Origin: Panagrolaimus kolymaensis
Taxonomy: Eukaryota > Nematoda > Chromadorea > Rhabditida > Panagrolaimidae
Assembly (NCBI GenBank): GCA_028622995.1
Contig: JAJQJQ010000036.1
Span: 1,302,001 to 1,366,000, forward strand
Direction of reading: 5' to 3'
DNA: 64,000 bases
Shown: positions 1-10,528 of the stretch, one piece after another
Layout of the letters: each line of letters begins with the position of its first letter
Position numbering within the stretch: position 1 is the first letter of the stretch
Position numbers and translations under genes: made by a program
Notes under the pieces: generated by a model
Told to the model about the DNA's origin: nothing
Databases searched by the model: none
The model's input: only the letters and a program-made list of their open reading frames with translations

Positions 1-622
1 AAAAGGAACATAAACAATAAAAAAAAGTAATATTTATCTGATGGCTCAAGATTCGGTGGCCTTTACAATAACCATTAAAGCTTCTAAAATTAAAACATTT
101 TATTTTTATTTTAATAATTAAAGAAAGCGTTTCATTGTTGAAAGCTTGAATCAAAATTTTCAAAAAAAATATCAAAAATGCATTGTTCAATAGTTTTAAT
201 ATGCCAGGATCGTAACAAATTTATTTTTTCTTGCTGTATTTTGATTTTCAATAAAACAAAATAATGTTTGACTTACGATAGCTACCATAACATGTAACAT
301 TCGTATTCGCATAACCGCCAAAAATCTTTCAAAACTTTGACTATTTTCAGAGGCTATAGTATGACAAACTTGGTGTAAACAAACTTTCGGATTTTGCTTG
401 CTTGTAATGGATTCGAGAATTGCGATGGATTAAAGACATTTCAAGCTATTAAAAAAACGTTTGCTTTTCCTATCAAGTAAGTCATTCCAAAAATACATAC
501 ATACATTTCAAAGCCTTCTTCAGTAAAAAACTTTTATTTCATAAAACAATCAAAAATTTATTACAGCTATTTTTACAAATTCACATATACATATGGACGA
601 TTAGTTAAGGTTGCGGTGTTGT
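1..622. other. no gene seen; downstream flank of the next gene
   Basis: AT-rich sequence without a convincing exon. Its right end (about 540-622) is probably the 3' untranslated region of the minus-strand gene that follows, with AATAAA-type signals read on the minus strand. Confidence 0.4.
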
Positions 623-1390
623 TTAATTATGTCGTGCTTCTTCTTTGAACATTCCAAGAATATCAGCATATGAAAAAAGGATAGACGGAATCGTAATGAG
701 AATACCAATCAGTAAAATTGTAATTGATCCACACCAAACGCCATATTTAACACGTTTAACATATTTAATTCGAAGTTTAGCAAGATGATCTTTATCACTG
801 CCATGAGCTTTTTTAGTTGCAGCTTCTTCATCTTCAATGGTTGGAGCTCGAACTTCTGTTGGATTATCAATCTTTGATTCACATTTTGATACTTTGCTTT
901 TGATTTCCTGAAAAAACAAACAAACATGATTTAGCAAAGATACAAAGGCTGATATTATAATAGCAATAAGTAACACATTAAAGTAGTCACGATAAAGAAG
1001 TTCCCACTTTCCATTATAGTTATCCATAATAATACATGTGCCAAGTAAAAGGCTTACTTCATCTTGAGTTTTTCGAGCACCATTATCTTCCTTTGATTCA
1101 ACCTTTTCTTTCTTTTTCTTATCCTTCTTTCCATCACCTTTCTTGCTTTTCTCACTTTTGATGGATTTATTTGATTTTGATGCACTTTTTACAGGATCAG
1201 CTGATGGAGCAGGTGGTGGTGGTGGAGCAGGTGGTGGTAGAGCAGAACCTCCAAATGCAGGTACTTCATATTGATTTCCATCTGGAGGAGGAGGTGGTGG
1301 ATCTAAAAAAGAGAGAAAATGTTAAGTAATAATGAAAGCAACGTTAATCAACTTACTTCCCATTCCAATAGGTTCATATTGATCTCCCAT
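623..1390 (-). CDS. proline-rich membrane protein with two hydrophobic segments
   Basis: Two exons read on the minus strand: 1390-1357 and 1302-623, 237 residues. The intron is GTAAGT...TTTTTTAG. The N-terminus starts MGDQYEPIGMG and leads into runs of five to six prolines (about residues 12-45), then a very basic, lysine-rich stretch (KSEKSKKGDGKKDKKKKEK). Two hydrophobic segments follow, around FNVLLIAIIISAFVSLL and SITILLIGILITIPSILF, separated by a charged loop of about 60 residues, which suggests a two-pass or hairpin membrane topology with a cytosolic proline-rich tail. I do not recognise a family; the CD225/dispanin layout is only superficially similar. A 36-base GT-AG segment just after the first hydrophobic segment (around 915-950) keeps the frame and could be an unspliced mini-intron. 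Confidence 0.65.
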
Positions 1391-1792
1391 GATGATTGAT
1401 GATGTTCTTTTTCTTCTTTAAAAATTTGATGAAAATTCAGCTCACACAACAAATTCAAACCAACCGAAATCGTTTGCGATGAGAAGAAGTGAGAAAAAAA
1501 AGCAACGAAGAAATGAAAGAATGAATGAATTTGAGTGAGTTAGTTGTTTGTTGCATGGGAAAAAACAACAAGAAAGCATGCAAATTTTAACAGGCAATGA
1601 GAAAATTGAAAATGGAAGGCAATGATGCAAAAATTTTAGTTGGAGATTTTGAGGATTATTTTTATCTAGGGTTTCTAAAGAAGGCTTTCTTCTTTTCGAT
1701 GTTAAAGAAAATTGATGATGAAAGTGTCCGAATTATTAACAACAACAAAATTTTATTTATGAACTAACAATAACGAACGAAAAAATACAATT
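1391..1792. other. spacer between two minus-strand genes
   Basis: About 400 bases with no supported exon. The upstream gene ends at 1793 and the next starts at 1390 on the same strand, so the pair could share a transcript, but the spacing is wide for a nematode operon. I see no clear signal. Confidence 0.4.
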
Positions 1793-2502
1793 CTAAGCAG
1801 TTTGATCTTCTTCTTGACAGCTTGAGTTTACCATTGAACTGGCATGAGTATTTTCCGCATCATGATTGATGATGGATTCTTCTTTCATGTCTTCGCCTTT
1901 GATTGCTTGACTAGTTGTATGAGCTATTTTAGGTTCAGGAAAACTAAAAAAATTTTTATGTTAGTAAGAGGAATTACATAAGATGCAAGAAAAGAATGTT
2001 TACCTTTGAGATGCGATATTACTGATTCTTCGAGGCGAAATAAATAGTTGACGATGAACATGTTTTGAGATTGTATCAAAAAATTTTTGTGCCAATTTAG
2101 GCCTTCCAAAGATAAAGCTATAAATAAAATAGCCAACAGAAACAAAGGTCTGAAAATATGTTGAAGTTTAACGTATCAAAAGCATTCAAAAAAACATAAT
2201 TACCTGATTTTGTCTGACGATTAGAAAAACATGGTTGCGTTGTTTAATAAACTTGGCTTCAATAAGGTTCAACGTTGAAAATTCGCCATACACATAATGA
2301 GATCGAAATATGATGCAAGTGTTTGATATTGTAGTTGAAATAATTCGAAATAATGGATCACCGATAATTTTCTGAAAACAATTATAATTTAGTTTTTTGT
2401 TGTAAAAAATTAGAAGATTTAAAGAAAACTTACAAGCCGAACGAATTCATTGTTTTCAAGTTTATAAACATCACATCGAAGAGGATGGAACAACGATTTC
2501 AT
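1793..2502 (-). CDS. hypothetical protein, possibly PH/EVH1-like fold
   Basis: Four minus-strand exons: 2502-2434, 2371-2204, 2149-2004 and 1943-1793, 177 residues, all junctions GT-AG and in frame. The first two thirds alternate hydrophobic and charged residues (CDVYKLENNEFVRL, then GDPLFRIISTT, TFVSVGYFIYSF, LAQKFFDTISKHV), a pattern reminiscent of small PH-like domains such as EVH1 or Dcp1, where a strand-rich domain ends in one long helix. That is inference, not recognition. The last 50 residues are acidic, Ser/Thr-rich and probably disordered. A T-rich splice acceptor lies five bases before the start codon, so the message is either trans-spliced to a leader or has an untranslated upstream exon. 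Confidence 0.6.
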
Positions 2503-2537
2503 ATTTTCTAAGAAACAACAGCAAAGCAAAGTTCAGA

Positions 2538-3979
2538 GCCCATTCTCATAAAAAAAGTTCATGAACTTTTTAAAAAAGTTCATGAACTTTTCTTTTCGAG
2601 AGTAATTTTTTTCATTGACAAAAAAAGGGGTAAACATCACTTGCTATAATTGAAGCAGCACTTACTATAATCGAGTGAAATTTTCACTCGATTGGCGAAA
2701 TGTTTTTAAAGCCAAACGATTAAATTTGGTGCGAAATTTCGAAAAATCGAGTGAATTCTTTTTTACAGTAATTTGATTTTTCAATGAAATTGCTAAATAA
2801 TTTTTTTAACTTTCAATATTACAATATTTTTATATTATTATTAAACAATGCAGCCCTTTATTTTACATGTCTGACCTCCGGGCCTTGATAAAAAATCTTT
2901 CTTAAAAAAGTATTTTTGTTGGTTAAAACTCAATCACTCATTAATGGTTGACGAATCAGTGATTTAACATTCAACAATGAAGCAGCTGCTGCAAAATCAC
3001 ACAATTTTATCTATAATTCAATTCATGCTGGCTGATTTGGCGTTCTTTTTATTTATTGATTTTTCTTTGCAATTTTCGAAACCTAGAAGGTTTCCAATAT
3101 TTGGTGGACTTGTACTGTATTTACCATCAAGTATTTTTCCTTTGCATTTGTAATTGCATTTAATGCTAAATTTTAACAAAAAGCCATGTAATGTTTTTCT
3201 TGATAAAGCAGCCAGTCACAGCCTTGAAATAATCTTTATGAACTTCATGTCCATCGCCAGGTTTGGATATTGGAAGTGATTATCATAAATTCTTTGAAGA
3301 GGTTGTCGAACGATTGAGTAATGAGGAAAAGATACGTCAACGTTTTGTATGCATGGTTCTTTAAATATATTATTATGAACATCTAAAGCTTTACCTCCTT
3401 CCAGAAGAATCTTTCTCATTTTATGGTCAAGCCCGCAATGCAACATATTTTTTTTTATTTAGTTGAGCTTTGCACCCATGAAGATGAGCTTCGTTGACAT
3501 AAAAGGAAGCGCTTCATTGGCCCTTTACTCGATTTTGTATTTCAAGAATATCAAGTTCAAGATCCTCAAGTTTAAAATCACCCCCAAAAACAAAATTTTT
3601 TACTTTGTATTATGTTTACTTTTGAAATTCGAATAGTTATATATACATAAATAAAATAAAAACTTTTTGTAATGATAACCATTAACAGCTTAAAATGCAA
3701 AAATTAATATAAATGTTTTAAAATTCTTCGTTTAAAATAAACAGTTGTGCAAAAAATTCTTTAGAGTTTTTTAACCAAAGCATAAAATTTTTTTAATTTC
3801 TTTTGTTAGCGTTCAAAAACATTTCGCCAATCGAGTGAAATTTTCACTCGATTATAGTAAGTGCTGTTTAGGATTATAGCAAGTGACGTCGCACCAAAAA
3901 AAGTTCATGAACTTTTTTTCGTTTGACAAATCTCGGTCTCGAATAGAAAAGTTCATGAACTTTTTTTATGAGAATGGGC
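2538..3979. mobile_element. 1.44-kb element with long imperfect terminal inverted repeats
   Basis: The left end GCCCATTCTCATAAAAAAAG reappears inverted at the right end (ATGAGAATGGGC). Further in, both ends carry AAGTTCATGAACTT palindromes and then an inverted block of about 75 bases containing CACTTACTATAATCGAGTG and ATTGGCGAAATG (about 2637-2706 and 3810-3890). The flanks are TCAGA on both sides (2533-2537 and 3980-3984), a candidate 5-base target duplication; because the repeat ends are partly palindromic a 3-base CAG duplication is also possible. The interior has no recognisable transposase; the 76-codon open frame at 3216-3446 (minus) matches nothing I know. It is best read as a non-autonomous or decayed DNA transposon. 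Confidence 0.7.
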
Positions 3980-4101
3980 TCAGAAAAAAAAAACTAACTT
4001 TTTTTGAAGGTAACAAAAAATTTTTTTTTGTGGAATGAAATTTTGCTGCTTCAAGCTTTGCAATTTTTTTTCTTTGTAGGATACAATATAGCTAGAATTT
4101 T

Positions 4102-4302
4102 ATGTCGTTTTACTATGAATCCATTTTTTTATTTTTGAATTTTCCATCAATTTACACATATATTTTGGCTTGTTGCCCTTTGCTTAATCCAATCGTGAAA
4201 ATGTTTGTAATTTCGCCATTTCGACGAACCATTTTCGGGAAATTTATTCGCCAAACGAATGCTTCTGTTGTTGTTACGATAAGCAGCTCAACACCACGAT
4301 AA
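4102..4302 (+). pseudogene. truncated last exon of a chemoreceptor
   Basis: The translation FPSIYTYILACCPLLNPIVK, followed by MFVISPFRRTIFGKF and a Ser/Thr tail, matches helix 7 and the C-terminus of the receptors at 11.9-31.0 kb (FPPIYTYILAFAPMFNPIVK at 13.1 kb). Helix 6 and the first three exons are absent; upstream lies the inverted-repeat element. The rest of the gene was probably lost when, or after, that element inserted. The frame is intact from about 4125 to the stop, so the loss is recent or the piece is short enough to have escaped mutation. Confidence 0.75.
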
Positions 4303-4686
4303 TAATGAATTTATTAAAATAATAAAAATTATGTTTGTTTTAAGTCATTTTTTAGCGATAGATGCAAGTCTCTTTATAAAAAAAATGTTGCTTTAAATTT
4401 TGTTGTTTTTAAAAATGTTTATTTTTTGATCATATTGACAAGCTATGACGTTGATAAAATTGAATTCAGATAAGAGCCTTGACTTGCGTTCAAAATTTTT
4501 TTGTACTATTTGTTTTAAAAGTTTAAATTTGGTAACATACAAGCCTTTAGATAAGATAAGGCGTTAATGACTCTATAATCTTCTAAGGATTTATGCTTTC
4601 CGTTAGCATATTTAAACAAGACTAAAAAATATGTATATATTTAAAAATTTTATTTCCAAAACAAAAACATATTTTTATTTTTATTT
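4303..4686. other. no gene seen
   Basis: AT-rich spacer between the receptor remnant and the open frame at 4.69 kb. No splice-supported exon was found. Confidence 0.35.
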
Positions 4687-5007
4687 GTGATTTTTTGCTC
4701 TATTTTTGCAAATACTTTTCAAGAACAAATTTGCACGGGTGTTGAATATTCAAATAGTTTAATTGATTGTACAGTGGAAGCACCAGTATTTACATATTTC
4801 TTTAATATAGAATCCGAAACTAACGTTAATGATATTCATTTCCCAAATAAATTAACATTTAGCAATTTTTCTCATTGGTCTGTAAATGATTCTGCCTATT
4901 ACCCTTTGGATTCAATAAGTGTTTTGCATTTACAACATTTTACTTATAAATGTCCGACATTGGAAGATTTATGTGTTACAAAACCAGTGGATCCACGGGT
5001 CAATTAA
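4687..5007 (+). other. open exon-like frame, possible ectodomain exon of the kinase gene
   Basis: A 106-codon frame with no in-frame ATG at its start; a T-rich acceptor (TACTTTTCAAG) near 4720 may be its real 5' edge. The peptide is rich in Asn, Ser and aromatic residues with several N-glycosylation-like sites (NFS, NDS) and four cysteines, as in a secreted or extracellular domain. It precedes the receptor kinase exons on the same strand and may belong to that ectodomain, but the 0.9-kb gap to the next exon contains repeats and no clear connecting exon. Confidence 0.35.
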
Positions 5008-5088
5008 CATTAGATAGGTATACCGTAACAATAACAAAAAATTCCCTTTAATTTGATACCAAATACGACATAAGAAAAATTTAAAAAT

Positions 5089-5109
5089 AAGGGGCGCTTC
5101 GCGCCCCTT
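5089..5109. repeat. perfect GC-rich hairpin
   Basis: AAGGGGCGC, TTC, GCGCCCCTT: a perfect 9-bp stem with a 3-base loop, strikingly GC-rich against its surroundings. It resembles an intrinsic terminator in shape, but in a nematode it is more likely part of a dispersed repeat. Confidence 0.6.
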
Positions 5110-5582
5110 GATATGGCTTAAGTGATCCTCCTCTTCTTATTAATGATCCAAGGATCCATGATAATCCACCAATAGATCCATTAAATGGTAACTGGGGAGA
5201 TCCAACCAACAAATGCAAAAAAATTCAACACTCATTTTTATTTGATCCACTTAAAATTTTTTTATAAGCTTTATGGCTTTATCGGGTTTTGTTAAACTTT
5301 ATTCCCTTAGATAGATTCACGCAAAAGTAAAATTCTCAATATTAATTAATTATGCAAATTTCATGATAAATTTGCATATTTAAACATCTAAAAAATTACT
5401 ATTTCCCCATTTTTAATGATTCACAAAAGATTCATAATTAATTGCATTAAAAAAACCATAGAAATCGACATTTATGCAAATTTTCTGATAATTATGTTTT
5501 TTTATAATACCCATTAATTTGCATAAATTATTTTAATAATATTCCCCTCCATTTCATAAATAAACATATTCAAAAATTTTTT

Positions 5583-5655
5583 ATCACCTCCAAGGAATCG
5601 AACTTTTTTCCATTTGCAAATCCATCGCCTTTCACCATTGCGTCACACATGCAAG
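5583..5655 (-). repeat. tRNA-derived remnant (SINE-like)
   Basis: Read on the minus strand, GACGCAATGGTGAAAGGCG resembles a pol III box A/D-arm and GTTCGATTCC resembles box B, about 35 bases apart. The anticodon stem and acceptor stem do not pair, so it is not a functional tRNA. It could be a decayed tRNA or the head of a tRNA-derived SINE. Confidence 0.35.
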
Positions 5656-5939
5656 GGAAGGAAAAATGCAGGTTGCGAAAAAAATTTTCAACAAAAGTTT
5701 TGAAAAAAAAATTACATCAAAAAAATGGAGTTCGTGGACCATTTCAACTATTTATAGCTTATAAATCAACAATCTAAAAGGAAAAACAGATTCAATATAT
5801 ATTGAAATTGGGAGAGATCTTGGTTTCATAGTTAAACATTTAGTTGGAAAAAAACTTTTAGTCAAAAAACATGAAAAAACACGTTATTAACTAATTAATA
5901 GGTTGAAAGCCCGGAAATAATGATTTTAAGCACTTAATA

Positions 5940-8216
5940 ATGGTGCTAGAACATATAAAAGTATATACTAACCGACTGGGTTGGCGTGGGAGGCATGGCT
6001 CTTTTTTCTTGTGTACTTTGGAATTTCCTAATGGAAGAGGCCATCATTTCTTTCCATTCATGGCCAATGGAATACGTGAGGATGTCATTTCTCGGTTACC
6101 AGTATTATTTAATGAAGGTAAAATTTATGATATGAGTGAATTATTAAGCTATAATTTATGTTTAAAGGAAAAATATCCTCGTAAGATTTGTTAAATTTTA
6201 TACAAAAAAAATAAAATACAGTAGAATAGATTTTAGGTATTTGTAAAAAAGAGTTTCGGTTTATTTATTATGAGAGCGCGTGCTGTAATAAATATTCAGA
6301 TATGGAAATTCCAAATATTGATAAAAGTAAGATTTATAATTTTTATTTTTATAAAAATAGCAAAAAAAATTTTTATATCAATATCGAGATTTAGAGACTA
6401 ATTCAATGGGAAAATAAAGCACCTGTTGAATTTTCATATTTCTAATTTTTGGCATACTTGCTTTGAGATACAGAATTTTATTGTATCTTTTCTCATCGTT
6501 TTCGGGGTTTTTTTACTTTTACGATGCAAATTTTTTCCAAAGTCTTCCAAAATTGTAGTATAAAATGCCCAAATTTGTAAACATTTTTTTGTGAAGTTAA
6601 ATAACATTTCATCGTTGACCTATCAAAAAAATTCCATGATAATGCTTCTCATGCTTCAAAATTAAAATAAAATCTGCCCCATTCAAGTAAAGAAAATGTT
6701 CTTTTTCAGATCCTCCGATAGTAGTTGGGATTAATACAAGCATAGATAAATTTATAAGCCCATCTTATAACTCTGAATTTGATTGGTACAATTGCATTGG
6801 AAATGATACATTTTCAATTTCTAAAGGTTTTATGCCTTTTTCTAATGATAATTTAAATAATAATTTATTAATACAATTTGGTCTTTTTGCAACTTTATTT
6901 TACGCCGTAATTCCAAGAAGGATCCATTCGACAAGATGGTGGAATCTTCTACAACAATAATACTATTACATTTTCAAATAAAAGTGTATGTTGGGATCAA
7001 GCAAGCCCTCGAATATCCTCTAATATGATAACAGGAAAAAACTCTAAATGTTGCACAAAATATAAAAATAACGAACCCAACATAAAATCTACACCATATG
7101 AAGATGCTGAAATGAATATTTTTTTGTTGATTCTATTGATTATTATTGTATGCGAAATCTTTATCGTTTCAGTTATATGTGTGTTTAAATATATTCGAAG
7201 TAAGAAAAAGTATACTAAATCTACCTTTTCTTATAAAAGAGAAAGGTAAGCTGACATTAAAATTTTTTTTAGAACTTTTAAATTTATTTTTTTAAGTTTA
7301 TTTTCTGTATCTTCTATGTCTACAGTAGTCAGCAAAGATTTTTCTGATATCCGCATTCCACAAACTGAAGCATTAATAAATTTTGATAAAATCCTTGGGC
7401 ATGGATCAACTTGTACAGTTTATTCAGCAAAGATTAACCTTGAATCGCCGAATTCAAAAAATGTTGCAATAAAAATACCTTCTCAATTCCATAGCAGCCA
7501 TATGGATGAATTTATGCATGAATTAAACATTTTTAAAACTCTCGAAAATCATGAATTAATTTGTTCAGCAATTTCATGGACGCTTCATAGAGAAATTCCA
7601 TGTTTAATTTTCGATGAAATGGAAACAAATTTATTGCTTTTTGTTTCAAATTTATCAGAAAATGAAAAAAGGAATCCACCAAAAAAATTATTTTTACAAA
7701 TTTTATGGCAAATTTCGAATGCATTAGAATTTTTGGCATCAAAAAAATTGATTCATCGAGACGTGGCTGCAAGAAATATTTTATTTTCCAAACCCAATAT
7801 CGCGAAATTGGCTGATTTTGGTTTATGTTGTGAATGCAACAGCAGCAGCGATAATTCTTTAATTTATTTTTCATCATTTCGAAAAAAATTTCCAATTAAA
7901 TTGCTTTCAATTGAAGCTTTGAAGCATAAAATATTTAGTGAAAAAAGTGATGTATGGAGTTTTGGAATATTAATTTATGAAATGTGGAGCTTCGGAAAAG
8001 TACCATATCCAGATAAAAATGTTGATGAAATTATTCAATTTTTAAGTGAAGGCAAGAGATTGGAAACCCCAGACAGAACCTATGACAAACGAGATTGAAG
8101 AAATTATGAAAAGTTGTTGGCTTCAATCAAAAGAAGATCGACTAAATTTTCAAGGACTTAAAAATAAATTAGAAAATTTATTAGAAGACGGATATTTAAT
8201 TTGTAAAGAAAAATAA
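5940..8216 (+). pseudogene. receptor tyrosine kinase-like gene with two frame breaks
   Basis: Exons 5940-6180, 6237-6326, 6710-7245 and 7297-8216, all GT-AG; the true start may lie further upstream. Order: an unassigned Cys-containing ectodomain, one transmembrane helix (around FLLILLIIIVCEIFIVSVIC, about 7111-7170), a basic KYIRSKKKYTK stop-transfer, then a tyrosine kinase domain. The kinase has the G-loop [23 protein letters not shown], a [10 protein letters not shown] segment and [22 protein letters not shown]. HRDxAARN marks it as a tyrosine kinase and the catalytic residues look intact. Two single-base surpluses break the frame: near 6912-6920 and near 8070-8082, between GKRLETP and the final helix [13 protein letters not shown]. 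Removing one base at each makes the total divisible by three. Either a recent pseudogene or two sequence errors. It resembles the short-ectodomain nematode-specific receptor kinases of the KIN-16 type, by inference. Confidence 0.7.
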
Positions 8217-8501
8217 ATATGTAAAAGCTGTTGAACAGAAAATGTTTAAACAAATATATTTTTGTGAATGATTTTGTTCAATTTATTTCTGGTTCTTTTA
8301 TTTAAGATAACAATTTTTTTAAATAATTTATGTTAAATAAAAAAAAAGAAAGAAGCTATTTTTCATTTTTATACAAAATTCAAACAAATATAAAAAAATT
8401 TATTAAACAACAAAATAAATATTTTAACTTTTCCACATAAAAAACATGAAAATTAAAACTGAAAATGCCACAATAATTTTAGCAAATGCTTTCAAGCTTC
8501 C

Positions 8502-9562
8502 CTATTTTTTGGTGTCACCCCATTCCACTAAATATGTATCATTTAACATATTTAATTCATGTTCAGTTAATTGATTTTTAATATATAATTTATCTAAATA
8601 ATTCCTACAATATTTCAACAGCAATTTTTCTCTACGTGGACTGCTTTGAGCCGAAAGATACACTTCAACGACATTATCTCTTTGAATATTTTTTTTCGTT
8701 TCCATTCTCTCACGTACCATCTAAAAAAATAAATTTTTTAATATGAGAAAATTAAAAATGTTATTAACCATTCTTTTTTTGCTGGAAACGGAAATGAAAA
8801 AAAAAAATTTTTCCGCAAAAAAGTTACCCATTTTTTTACTGATTTTTATGGCTAAATAAAACTTACATCTTCGATATCTTTCTTGAAAGCTAATTTAGCT
8901 TTTTCAACACATGTTTTTCTTCCAGAAATTATAACTTTTCCTTTTTTATTTTCTCCGGGATTAGGAAAAATAATTTTTGCCGCGCCAGTTTTAGAAATAA
9001 TTTGTTTTATCCAAAAGCCATGATTTAAAAGGAAATGATCATGAAAATCTGGATCAATAAAAATTGAAATTTCACAAATATCTGAATATTCTTTAATTTG
9101 ATTTTGAATATTTTTAATCACTGCTTCAACTTCAAATTCTTTTCCAGAAATAATTGTTTCAGTTTTAGAGTCGTCGTCCGCTTCTTTGGGAAAAATTATT
9201 TTTACTGAAGAATAAGGTTCTAGAATTTTTTTAATGTTTGAACCATTTTTTCCTATTAAAATTCCAATGGTTTTTTGTTCCAACAAAATCGTGGCTTCTT
9301 TGAAATCTTCGAATAAACCATAAATTTCATAGGTTTCCAAATTATTAATAAATTTTTGGATGTCAGCCATCGCAGCTTCAACTTCAAGTTTTTCTCCTTT
9401 AATAATTGTTTCACCACCGCCAATGTTGGTTTCTTTAGGAAATTTTATTTTCACTGATCGATAAAATCTCAAAATTTTTTCAATATTTGATCCATTTTTA
9501 CCAATCAAAACACCAATGGTTTTTCGATCCATAGAAATTTTAGCTTTCTTCATCAAAACCAT
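8502..9562 (-). CDS. KH-repeat RNA-binding protein (vigilin/Bicaudal-C-like)
   Basis: Two minus-strand exons, 9562-8867 and 8720-8502, 304 residues if the ATG at 9562 is used. Three KH domains: residues about 8-75 with IGVLIGKNGSNI, about 85-155 with IGILIGKNGSNI, and about 160-235 where the loop reads LLNHGFW, so the first Gly of GxxG is lost. Each domain carries the KIxFPxE/N strand seen in vigilin and Bicaudal-C KH repeats. KH domains bind single-stranded RNA; the third is probably weak or structural. The C-terminal 73 residues are charged and helical. A splice acceptor (TTTTATTTTAG) sits at 9607, upstream of that ATG, so there is either a further 5' exon or leader trans-splicing. A larger first exon around 10.1 kb is possible but its donor is poor. 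Confidence 0.75.
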
Positions 9563-10468
9563 ATTTTTTTTTCTTAATTTTTCGTTGAAGCGCAGTCGGT
9601 GATCAGCTAAAATAAAAATATTCACCAAAAACAAAACAAAAAAAGTTAAGGAAAAAAATCAGCGAATAAAAAAGTGTCAAAAAAGTTTTTTGTTCAAAAA
9701 CATTTATATACCTTTTTAGATTTCAAGACAAAAAATCTTTTTTTATCATGAACACGAACAAATTTGTGATTAATTGATGGAAGAAAAAAAAATAATAAAA
9801 AGAGAGAGAGGAGAAAAAAATTATTTGATTTGATTTCAAAAGAAATATTTCGAAAGAAATATATATTAATTATAACCCATTGCAAAAAAAAAAAGTTACG
9901 CGATAAAAAAAAATAGAAAAATAGGAAGAAGAAAAAAATCTTTGCAAAAGGACGTCCAAAAAAAAGAAGTTTTCTTCAGCAAACAACCAAAAAAAACGCT
10001 GCAGCAAAAACAAAAAAGGGTGAAACATCGATCGATCAATAGATGGCTGAATGGCTGTGTGTGTTGGGTATGAGTCATTGTTGCTGTGTATGACCTTTGT
10101 CGTTTTGAACTATGCACGTGAAAATCAGCATCCATTATTGGACTTTGAAATATGCATTGTAATTATATATTTTTTAATTATAATTATTTATGAAATTTGA
10201 AGGCATCAAAAAAAATTTTTTTTGCAAAGAATTTTTGAAAAATTCAAAAATAAAAATCAACATTGTTTCATTTTGTATGGTCAATAAAATTTTCATAACA
10301 GTTTTCACTCAATTTCCTATCAATCTCGAATCAAACAATTTTATTAAAAGTGTAAATGTTCAAAACAGCTTTTTATTGCCAAAGGTCAATGTTTCATTTT
10401 TTGTTATTAACTTTAAATAACTACAACCAAGGAACACCTGCTTATTAGAGTTTAAAAAATGGCAACAT

Positions 10469-10528
10469 TTTTAAATTAAATTATAGACCCACCGTAAGTA
10501 ATGATGGCGGTGGTCTAAATTAAATTAA
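10469..10528. repeat. short foldback repeat
   Basis: TTAAATTAAATTATAGACCC followed by ACCG is mirrored, about 12 bases on, by CGGTGGTCTAAATTAAATTAA. The arms are about 22 bases with one or two mismatches. It could be a miniature foldback element or the stem of a structured transcript; no target duplication is evident. Confidence 0.45.

Larger units (their letters stand above)
5008..5939. other. repeat-bearing gap: GC hairpin and tRNA-derived remnant
   Basis: Contains the GC-rich hairpin at 5089-5109, a stretch with many GATCC/ATCC words (about 5120-5250), and a tRNA-like remnant near 5583-5655. No coding exon is supported. It may be a long intron of the kinase gene or an intergenic insertion. 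Confidence 0.4.

Noticed and set aside
3216..3446. 76-codon minus-strand open frame inside the 1.44-kb element
   Set aside because: No transposase motif (no DDE/D spacing, HTH or zinc finger) and no recognisable family; not enough to call a gene.
9896..10135. Minus-strand open frame starting MDADFHVHSSKRQR as first exon of the KH gene
   Set aside because: The next exon needs a one-base phase and no good donor in that phase was found; after residue 35 the frame becomes poly-Phe low complexity.
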